In this document: one piece after another, positions 58,543 to 64,000 of the stretch | Layout of the letters: every line of letters begins with the position of its first letter | How positions within the stretch are numbered: the stretch's first letter is position 1 | DNA from: Actinacidiphila cocklensis | GTDB lineage: Bacteria > Actinomycetota > Actinomycetes > Streptomycetales > Streptomycetaceae | DNA: 64,000 bases | NCBI RefSeq assembly: GCF_907177275.1 | Contig: NZ_CAJSLV010000061.1 | Span: 1-64,000, forward strand | Reading direction: 5' to 3' | The notes under the pieces: generated by a model | Database searches by the model: none | Told to the model about the DNA's origin: nothing | What the model saw: only the letters and a program-made list of their open reading frames with translations | Translations under genes and position numbers: made by a program

Positions 58543-59175
58543 ATGACGACCCATGCGCAGCGTGAACGTCTGCTCCTCGCCGACCTGCTGGAAAGCTCCG
58601 GCCCCGACGCGCCGACCCTGTGCGAGGGCTGGACCACCCGGGACCTGGCCGCGCACATCGTGGTGCGCGAGCGCCGCGGTGACGCGGCCGCGGGGCTCGT
58701 CGTCCCGCAGCTCGCGGACCGGCTGGAGCGGGTGCGCGGCGAGTACGCGCGGCGGCCGTACGAGGAACTGATCCGGCTGATCAGGACCGGGCCGCCGCGC
58801 CTGTCACCGTTCGCGCTCAAGCAGGTCGACGAGGCGTCGAACACGGTGGAGTTCTACGTGCACACCGAGGATGTGCGGCGGGCGGTGCCGGGGTGGACGC
58901 CGCGGGAGATCGACCCGGTCTTCGCGGACGCGCTGTGGTCGCGCCTCGAACGCGCCGCGCGTCTCTTCGCGCGGCGCTCCCCGGTCGGCCTCGTGCTGCG
59001 CCGGCCCGACGGGCAGACGGTGGTCGCCCACCGCGGCTCCCCCGTCGTCACGGTCACCGGCGAGCCCGCGGAGCTCGCCCTCTTCGCGTCCGGGCGCCAG
59101 ACCTCGGCCGACGTCGTCGCCGAAGGCGACAAGGCGGCTGTGGCCCTGGCCCAAGCCGCCGATCTCGGGGTCTGA
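58543..59175 (+). CDS. TIGR03085-family metal-binding (DinB-like) protein
   Basis: A 210-residue member of the mycothiol-dependent maleylpyruvate isomerase/DinB-like superfamily. The N-terminal helical bundle contains LCEGWTTRDLAAHIVVRERR and ASNTVEFYVHTEDVRRA, the two histidine-bearing helices that bind metal. The C-terminal half (RPDGQTVVAHRGSPVVTVTG) is the small alpha/beta domain of this family. Probably a mycothiol-dependent enzyme; substrate unknown. ATG 58543 follows the preceding gene by 19 nt, so they may be co-transcribed. Confidence 0.87.
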   Translation: MTTHAQRERLLLADLLESSGPDAPTLCEGWTTRDLAAHIVVRERRGDAAAGLVVPQLADRLERVRGEYARRPYEELIRLIRTGPPRLSPFALKQVDEASNTVEFYVHTEDVRRAVPGWTPREIDPVFADALWSRLERAARLFARRSPVGLVLRRPDGQTVVAHRGSPVVTVTGEPAELALFASGRQTSADVVAEGDKAAVALAQAADLGV

Positions 59176-59327
59176 TCCCCCCGGGGTGCCCCCGTGCCCC
59201 TTCCCGGGACCTTCTCCCGGTGGTGGGCTGGCGCGCTCGCGCAGCGCCGGCCGCAGATGAGATGCAGCCTCGCGCCCCTGGGGGTGCCCCTTACGGTGGC
59301 GTTCACAGTTGCGCTGGGCCTCGGCCG
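59176..59327. repeat. Intergenic C/G-block repeat, TIGR03085 / MFS
   Basis: The gap between two convergent genes begins right at the stop codon with CCCCGGGGTGCCCCCG, then CTTCCCGGGACCTTCTCCC, then a GGTGG...GGCTGG segment. The order of blocks matches 35808-35885 (minus strand, also just past a stop codon) and in part 51131-51165. It probably acts as a bidirectional terminator; the repeat itself is the notable point. Confidence 0.65.
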
Positions 59328-60566
59328 TCAGGGGAGTTCGGCCTGGCGGATGGCCGGGAGGAAGGCCGTGAAGGCCGCGCCGAGTGCGGCGAAGGTGGCG
59401 CTGGCGAGGAAGACGGGGGAAGGGCCGAACGCGCCGACGGCTGCCGCGAAGAGAGGGTAGGCCAGGGGGGCGAGGCCGAAGCCCGTGAGGCTCATGACGG
59501 AGGTGACACGGCCCAGGTAGGCCGGGTCCGTGGACGTCTGGATGAGTGCGGAGGCCAGGCCGCCGCAGACCCCGCAGATGAGCCCGGCCAGGAAGGCCAC
59601 GCCGGCCGCGACGGCCAGCACGGGGGCGACGCCTATGAAGCCGATCGCCGCGGACCCCACGAGCAGCGTGGCGATCTGCACGGCCCCGGCGCGGGGTATG
59701 CGGCCGCGTACGGTGAGGAGCAGCGCGCTGGCCCCGGCCCCGGCGCTGAAGGCCGCGATGACCCAGCCGTATCCGGCGGCGCCCCACCCGCGTTCGTCGG
59801 CGAGCAGCACCATGCCGACGTTGAGCGGCCCGACCAGCCCGAGTTCGCACAGCGCGCCGGACAGGACCAGCGGGCCGACCACCCGGTGGCGCCGGATGTA
59901 GCGCAGTCCGTCGCGCAGCTCCTGTGTGGCGGGCGCCCGTTCGGCCCTGGGCTGCGGGGTGATCCGGGTGCGGATCAGCAGCGGCACGGAGGTCGCGAAG
60001 AGCAGGCCCGCCACCGTGAAGGCCGCCGCGGCCCCGCCCAGGCCCATCGCGAGCCCGCCGGCCGGCGGCCCCACGACGGTGCTGAGCCGTATCACCAGCG
60101 CGCGCAGGCCCTGCAGCCGCACCAGCTGGTCGGGCGTGGTGATCCGGGGCGGCAGCGCGCCGACCGCCGGCATGAACAGCGCGTCGACGACGCCGAAGAG
60201 CAGGGCGACGGCGACCAGCAGCCACAGCCCGGGCGACGCCAGCGCGAGCGCCCCGGCCGCGGCGAGGATCAGCGCGCAGCGCACGGCGTCGCTGCCGATG
60301 ACGACCAGGCGCGGGCCGAAGCGGTCGGCGACCACTCCCCCGCCGAGCATGAGCACCGCCCGCGGCACCGCGCCCGCCGCCATGACCAGGCCGACCTGCG
60401 CGGGCGGCGCGACCTTGGCGGCGGCGAAGCCGAGGGCGACGAAGTAGACGGAGTCGCCGAGCAGCGACGCCGTGTAGGCGCTGAGCCAGCGCAGGACGTT
60501 GCCGTCCCGGTACGCGGGCCGGTTCGCTGCGGTCGTGGTGGTCGTGGTGGTCGCGGTCGCCGACAT
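59328..60566 (-). CDS. MFS transporter, ArsR-linked
   Basis: A 412-residue major facilitator protein with about twelve hydrophobic segments. Family features are YTASLLGDSVYFVALGFAA, VVADRFGPRLVVIGSD after helix 2, and a central cytoplasmic loop around RTRITPQPRAERAP. The start MSATATTTTTTTAANR is Thr-rich and polar. ATG 60566 has GGAGG about 8 nt upstream. It lies 17 nt after the ArsR-type gene, so the pair is an operon and the transporter is likely under its control. The exported compound is unknown. Confidence 0.9.
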   Translation of the reverse strand: MSATATTTTTTTAANRPAYRDGNVLRWLSAYTASLLGDSVYFVALGFAAAKVAPPAQVGLVMAAGAVPRAVLMLGGGVVADRFGPRLVVIGSDAVRCALILAAAGALALASPGLWLLVAVALLFGVVDALFMPAVGALPPRITTPDQLVRLQGLRALVIRLSTVVGPPAGGLAMGLGGAAAAFTVAGLLFATSVPLLIRTRITPQPRAERAPATQELRDGLRYIRRHRVVGPLVLSGALCELGLVGPLNVGMVLLADERGWGAAGYGWVIAAFSAGAGASALLLTVRGRIPRAGAVQIATLLVGSAAIGFIGVAPVLAVAAGVAFLAGLICGVCGGLASALIQTSTDPAYLGRVTSVMSLTGFGLAPLAYPLFAAAVGAFGPSPVFLASATFAALGAAFTAFLPAIRQAELP

Positions 60567-60583
60567 GCGCCGGCCTCCTCGGG

Positions 60584-61177
60584 TCAGGGGCGGAAGGGGA
60601 ATCCGTACATCTGCACGGCCACGTGCTCGCGGCCCTCGGTGTCGCCCGCGTCCTCCGCGGCATGGCCGCGGTCGGACCAGCGCTGCATCAACTCGCCGAT
60701 CTCCTCGGCCATCTGCTGCAGCTCCGCCGCGTTGAGCAGCGGCATGTACTCGGAGGAGAAGGACGCGTTGGTCCACTCGCGGGGCCAGGCGGACTGCTCG
60801 TCCAGGTACTGCTCGTAGCGCTCCGCCCGGGTGGCGAGCAGCTGCCGGGTGACCCGGGCGAGGACGGCGGCGCCTTCCGGCCGGTCGTCGAAGTCGGCGC
60901 TGCGGAAGGTGAATCCGCGCTCGGCCGAGATCTTCCACCAGCGTTCCCTGCCGTCGGTGCTGTGCTCGGGCGCCTCGACGATGAAGCCGTGCGCGGCCAT
61001 CTTCCGCAGGTGGTAACTCACCAGGGAGACCGCCTCGTCGACCTGGTCGGCCAGGTGGGAGGCGGTAGCGGTGCGGGCGGTGAACAGCGCGCGGTAGAGG
61101 CGGATGCGCAGCGGGTGGGTGAAGACCTTGAGGGCGTCGAGGTCGGTGATGCGCTGGGAGCGGTCCTGATCGGTCAC
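60584..61177 (-). CDS. ArsR-family transcriptional regulator
   Basis: A 197-residue winged-helix regulator. The DNA-binding domain is ALKVFTHPLRIRLYRALF, then TATASHLADQVDEAVSLVSYHLRKMAAHGFIVEA, the recognition helix and wing typical of ArsR-type repressors. Metal-binding cysteines of classical ArsR/SmtB sensors are absent, so the inducer is probably organic or a protein contact. The C-terminal ~110 residues are helical and acidic. GTG 61177 has an AGG-type element a few nt upstream. A perfect 13-bp inverted repeat lies 25 nt upstream and is the probable operator. Confidence 0.9.
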   Translation of the reverse strand: MTDQDRSQRITDLDALKVFTHPLRIRLYRALFTARTATASHLADQVDEAVSLVSYHLRKMAAHGFIVEAPEHSTDGRERWWKISAERGFTFRSADFDDRPEGAAVLARVTRQLLATRAERYEQYLDEQSAWPREWTNASFSSEYMPLLNAAELQQMAEEIGELMQRWSDRGHAAEDAGDTEGREHVAVQMYGFPFRP

Positions 61178-61201
61178 ACCACCTACGCTAGATACGAAAA
61201 T

Positions 61202-61231
61202 AAGTTTGCGCAATACAGATTGCGCAAACTT
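61202..61231. promoter_or_regulatory. Perfect 13-bp inverted repeat operator
   Basis: Arms 61202-61214 and 61219-61231 are exact reverse complements (AAGTTTGCGCAAT) around a 4-nt spacer ACAG. The element is AT-richer than the surroundings and lies between the divergent ArsR and methyltransferase genes. It is a strong candidate ArsR-type operator controlling both. Confidence 0.85.
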
Positions 61232-61260
61232 TCTTTCTCACCTGATTGCCCCCGTCCGCC

Positions 61261-61277
61261 CCTGCCGTCCCGGCAGG
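61261..61277 (+). promoter_or_regulatory. Hairpin covering the methyltransferase Shine-Dalgarno
   Basis: CCTGCCG at 61261-61267 pairs with CGGCAGG at 61271-61277, a 7-bp stem with a 3-nt loop. The right arm contains the AGG of the Shine-Dalgarno for the ATG at 61287, so the structure could lower translation. Confidence 0.5.
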
Positions 61278-61286
61278 ATGACCGCC

Positions 61287-61889
61287 ATGTCTCTCGACGG
61301 CACCCGTGCGCATCTCCGTGGCCCCGGTGATCTGCCGCCCCTGGTGGAACGCGCCGCCCTCACCGCGACCCGGCTCGACTTCCCCTACTCCTGCCGGCCC
61401 GAGCAGGGCCGGCTGCTGCAGGCGCTCGCGGCGGGTGCGGAACGCATCGGCGAGACCGGCACCGGCTGCGGGGTGGGCCTGGCCTGGCTGGTGTCCGGCA
61501 TGCGCAACGGCGCGACAGCGGTGAGCGTCGAGCGGGACGCCAACCGTGCCGCGGCTGCGGCCGGCCTCTTCAGCGCGCTGGCCCCCTGGGTCACCGTGCG
61601 GCACGCCGACTGGACGGCGATAGGCGAGGACGGCCCCTTCGACCTGCTCGTCCTCGACGGCGGCGGCCAGGGCAAGGGGGACGGCCCCGCGGCCGACCCC
61701 GTCGCCCTCCTGCGGCCGGGCGGCGTCCTGGTCATCGACGACTTCACCCCGTCCCGGGGCGGCCCGCCGACCCACCAGGGCGCCCCGGACACCGCGCGCC
61801 TGCACTGGCTGGAGCACCCGGCGCTCCGTACGGTCGAGGTCCCGCTGGCGCCCGACCTCGCGGTCCTGCTCTGTACGAAGGTGGGGTGA
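61287..61889 (+). CDS. Small class I O-methyltransferase-like protein
   Basis: A 200-residue SAM-dependent methyltransferase fold. The SAM motif region is AERIGETGTGCGVGLAWLV (motif I, degenerate), VSVERDANRAAAAAGLF (motif post-I with acidic Glu), DLLVLDGGGQGKG, then LLRPGGVLVIDDFTP, which resembles predicted O-methyltransferases (YrrM-like). Substrate unknown. ATG 61287 is chosen because AGGA lies 8 nt upstream; ATG 61278 would overlap that element. It is divergent from the ArsR gene and shares its operator. Confidence 0.8.
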   Translation: MSLDGTRAHLRGPGDLPPLVERAALTATRLDFPYSCRPEQGRLLQALAAGAERIGETGTGCGVGLAWLVSGMRNGATAVSVERDANRAAAAAGLFSALAPWVTVRHADWTAIGEDGPFDLLVLDGGGQGKGDGPAADPVALLRPGGVLVIDDFTPSRGGPPTHQGAPDTARLHWLEHPALRTVEVPLAPDLAVLLCTKVG

Positions 61890-61893
61890 GGCC

Positions 61894-62652
61894 TCAGCGG
61901 ACCGGGTGGCCCGCCGTGCGCAGCGCCGACTTGACCTCGGGGATGCGCAGGTCGCCGAAGTGGAAGACGGACGCCGCCAGCACCGCGTCCGCGCCGGCCG
62001 CGACGGCCGGCGCGAAGTCGGCAAGCTGCCCGGCGCCGCCGGACGCGATCACGGGTACCGACACCCGGGACCGCACCGCCGCGATCATCTCCGTGTCGTA
62101 GCCGTCCTTCGTCCCGTCCGCGTCCATCGAGTTGAGCAGGATCTCCCCCGCGCCCAGCTCCGCCGCCCGCTCGGCCCACTCGACCGCGTCGATGCCGGTG
62201 CCGCGCCGGCCGCCGTGCGTGGTGACCTCGAAGCCCTCGCCCGAGGCGGACCGCCGGGCGTCCACCGACAGCACGAGCACCTGCCGCCCGAAGCGCTCGG
62301 CGATCTCGCGGATCAGCTCGGGGCGGGCGATGGCCGCGGTGTTGACGCCGACCTTGTCGGCGCCGGCCCGCAGCAGCTTGTCGACGTCGTCTGCGCTGCG
62401 CACCCCGCCGCCGACGGTGAGCGGGATGAAGACCTGCTCCGCGGTGCGGCGGACCACGTCGTACGTGGTCTCGCGGTCACCGGAGGACGCGGTGATGTCC
62501 AGGAAGGTCAACTCGTCGGCGCCCTCGGCGTCGTAGAGCCTGGCCATCTCGACCGGGTCGCCCGCGTCGCGCAGGTTCTGGAAGTTGACACCCTTGACGA
62601 CCCGCCCGCCGTCCACGTCCAGGCAGGGGATGACGCGCACCGCGAGAGTCAT
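61894..62652 (-). CDS. hisF: Imidazole glycerol phosphate synthase, cyclase subunit
   Basis: A 252-residue TIM barrel that with HisH makes imidazole-glycerol phosphate and AICAR. Conserved parts are VIPCLDVDGGRVVKGVNF, FLDITASS (catalytic Asp region), PLTVGGGVRSADD, LLNSMDADGTKDGYD with the second catalytic Asp, and PVIASGGAGQLADF. ATG 62652 overlaps the ridA stop (ATGA). It converges with the methyltransferase gene with a 4-nt gap. Confidence 0.97.
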   Translation of the reverse strand: MTLAVRVIPCLDVDGGRVVKGVNFQNLRDAGDPVEMARLYDAEGADELTFLDITASSGDRETTYDVVRRTAEQVFIPLTVGGGVRSADDVDKLLRAGADKVGVNTAAIARPELIREIAERFGRQVLVLSVDARRSASGEGFEVTTHGGRRGTGIDAVEWAERAAELGAGEILLNSMDADGTKDGYDTEMIAAVRSRVSVPVIASGGAGQLADFAPAVAAGADAVLAASVFHFGDLRIPEVKSALRTAGHPVR

Positions 62653-63062
62653 TCGGTGTCTCCTCCAAAAGCACGGAAAGCTTCGATCTCGACTTCGACC
62701 AGCACCCGGGAGTCGGTGAAGCCGGCCACCACGACCATCGTCGCGGCCGGCCGGACGGCGTCGAACAGTTCGCGGTGGGCACGGCCGACGTCGTCGGCGT
62801 CCCGCGCGTGGCTCAGGTACATCCGGGTGCGGATGACGCTGTCCGGCCCCAGGCCGAACGGCTCCAGCGCGGCCAGCGCGTTGCCGAAGGCCAGCAGCGT
62901 CTGCTCGTACGGGCTGCCCTCGCCCCGCACCGCACCGTCGACCAGCGGCATGGTGCCGGAGACCAGCACCCTGTCCCCCGCGGCGACGGCACGGGCGAAG
63001 CCGATGGTCTCCTCCAGCGGGCTGTCGGACTGCTCACGCCGTACTGCGGGGGTTCCGGTCAT
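62649..63062 (-). CDS. RidA-family protein in the his operon
   Basis: A 137-residue YjgF/YER057c/UK114 protein. GFARAVAAGDRVLVSGTMPL, FGNALAALEPFGLGPDSVIRTRMYL and TMVVVAGFTDSRVLVEVEIEA are clear family features; the Arg of the deaminase site is in VIRTRMYL. RidA proteins hydrolyse reactive enamine/imine intermediates. It is coupled to both neighbours by ATGA overlaps (priA stop at 63059-63062, hisF start at 62649-62652), so it is made in step with HisA and HisF. The specific substrate in His/Trp synthesis is unknown. Confidence 0.93.
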   Translation of the reverse strand: MTGTPAVRREQSDSPLEETIGFARAVAAGDRVLVSGTMPLVDGAVRGEGSPYEQTLLAFGNALAALEPFGLGPDSVIRTRMYLSHARDADDVGRAHRELFDAVRPAATMVVVAGFTDSRVLVEVEIEAFRAFGGDTE

Positions 63063-63784
63063 CGTGACACTGCCTCCAAGGCCTCTTCGAGCGTGAACGC
63101 CTTCGCGTAGAGCGCCTTTCCGACGATCGCGCCCTCCACACCCTGCGGAACAAGAGACGCGATGGCGCGCAGGTCGTCAAGGCTGGAGACACCGCCGGAC
63201 GCGACGACCGGGCGGTCGGTCGCGGCGCACACGTTCGCCAGCAGTTCCAGGTTCGGCCCCTGCAGGGTGCCGTCCTTGGCGATGTCGGTGACGACGTAGC
63301 GGGCGCAGCCCTCGGAGTCCAGCCTGGCCAGCGTCTCGTAGAGGTCGCCGCCGTCCCGGGTCCAGCCGCGGCCGCGCAGGGTGGTGCCGCGCACGTCGAG
63401 GCCGACCGCGATCCGGTCGCCGTGCTGCGCGATGACCTTGGCGACCCACTCCGGGGTCTCCAGCGCGGCCGTGCCCAGGTTGACCCGGGTGCAGCCGGTG
63501 GCGAGCGCCGCGGCGAGCGTGTCGTCGTCGCGGATGCCGCCGGACAGCTCGACCTTGATGTCCATGGTGCGGGCCACCTCGGCGATACGCGCCCGGTTGT
63601 CGCCGGTGCCGAACGCCGCGTCGAGGTCGACCAGATGCAGCCACTCCGCGCCCGCGCCCTGCCAGGCGAGCGCCGCGGCGAGCGGGTCGCCGTACGACGT
63701 CTCGGAGCCGGACTCGCCGTGCACGAGGCGTACGGCCTGGCCGTCGCGGACGTCGACGGCGGGGAGCAGTTCGAGCTTGGTCAT
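63059..63784 (-). CDS. priA: PriA: phosphoribosyl isomerase A (HisA/TrpF)
   Basis: A 241-residue beta-alpha barrel isomerase. LLPAVDVRDGQAVRLVHG carries the first catalytic Asp, VELSGGIRDDDTL the phosphate loop, VTDIAKDGTLQGPN the second catalytic Asp, and VVASGGVSSLDDL the other phosphate site. In actinobacteria this enzyme acts on both the histidine (ProFAR) and tryptophan (PRA) precursors, and no trpF is in the window, so dual function is inferred. Start ATG 63784. Operon hisH-priA-ridA-hisF. Confidence 0.93.
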   Translation of the reverse strand: MTKLELLPAVDVRDGQAVRLVHGESGSETSYGDPLAAALAWQGAGAEWLHLVDLDAAFGTGDNRARIAEVARTMDIKVELSGGIRDDDTLAAALATGCTRVNLGTAALETPEWVAKVIAQHGDRIAVGLDVRGTTLRGRGWTRDGGDLYETLARLDSEGCARYVVTDIAKDGTLQGPNLELLANVCAATDRPVVASGGVSSLDDLRAIASLVPQGVEGAIVGKALYAKAFTLEEALEAVSR

Positions 63785-63827
63785 CGGGATGCGTCCTCGC
63801 GGGTGGTGTGGGTCGGTGGACGGCGGG

Positions 63828-64000
63828 TCAGAGGGTGTGGAGCCAGTTGGCGAGCAGCAGGGCGCCGGCCTCGCCCGACTTCTCCGGGTGGAACTGGGTG
63901 GCCCACAGCGGGCCGTTCTCCACCGCGGCCACGAACGGCTCGCCGTGGGTGGTCCAGCTGACCTTCGGGCCGGCGATGCGCTCGCTCTGCGTCTGAAGGT
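63828..64000 (-). CDS. hisH: Imidazole glycerol phosphate synthase glutaminase subunit (C-terminal part)
   Basis: Only the last ~57 residues are in the window. VSWTTHGEPFVAAV, LWATQFHPEKSGEAGALLLANWL and the stop codon at 63828 identify HisH; QFHPEKSG carries the catalytic His and Glu of the glutaminase triad. The nucleophile Cys lies beyond base 64000. It supplies ammonia to HisF. The gap to priA is 43 nt. Confidence 0.95.
   Translation of the reverse strand, partial: LQTQSERIAGPKVSWTTHGEPFVAAVENGPLWATQFHPEKSGEAGALLLANWLHTL

Overview
The window is a stretch of a high-GC actinobacterial chromosome, almost certainly Streptomyces or a close relative (Streptomycetaceae). This rests on very GC-rich third codon positions, the many GTG starts, and a gene order that, as I remember it, matches the conserved Streptomyces core: uvrB, coaE, rpsA, polA, a liv transporter, an ANTAR regulator, pyk, gltBD, lgt, trp, his. 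Other lineage markers are a PriA-type HisA, a trpM-like small gene, HGxxPAAW and TIGR02234 proteins beside trp genes, and TerD-family proteins. No prophage, insertion sequence, integrase, CRISPR array or rRNA operon is visible. All genes look intact except the two cut by the window edges (TerD-like at the left, hisH at the right).

Layout. 1-4.6 kb: two TerD-family genes, uvrB and an AbiEi-like orphan, all minus. 4.7-11.2 kb: ogt, a slipin, a TPR protein, coaE, a PAC2 protein, rpsA and a divergent methyltransferase. 11.2-21 kb: hrpB, a secreted lytic transglycosylase with a Pro/Thr-rich tail, polA, a hotdog thioesterase and an FdhF/YdeP-like molybdoenzyme. 21-22.7 kb: an HTH-LAGLIDADG protein beside tRNA-Leu(CAA), then an ANTAR response regulator. 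22.8-30.6 kb: livKHMGF branched-chain amino-acid ABC transporter and pyk. 30.8-39.4 kb: the most accessory-looking part, with a Tat-exported 5'-nucleotidase, a siderophore-type pair (lysine N-hydroxylase and PLP decarboxylase) without partner genes, a repeat-rich intergenic region, pepN and an unknown HExxH protein with a zinc ribbon. 39.5-48.7 kb: gltBD, a VIT-family protein, lgt and a membrane-anchored DsbA-like protein. 48.8-64 kb: trp and his genes interleaved (trpA, trpB, trpM, trpC, three small membrane proteins, trpE, hisI, then hisF, ridA, priA, hisH), interrupted by an S53 protease and by a block holding a Pro-rich membrane protein, a TIGR03085 protein, an ArsR-MFS pair and a small methyltransferase.

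How the parts work together. Two metabolic blocks dominate: nitrogen assimilation (gltBD, with a GlnR-like box upstream) and Trp/His synthesis. PriA would supply both the HisA and TrpF activities, and hisI-trpE (TAATG), trpB-trpA (ATGA), priA-ridA and ridA-hisF (ATGA) are translationally coupled. Strong hairpin terminators separate most units. The most unusual signals are the orphan desAB-like pair, a GC-rich intergenic repeat family at three loci, the HTH-LAGLIDADG gene next to a tRNA, and a perfect 13-bp inverted repeat between an ArsR regulator and a divergent methyltransferase. I recognise no wholly new multi-gene system with confidence.
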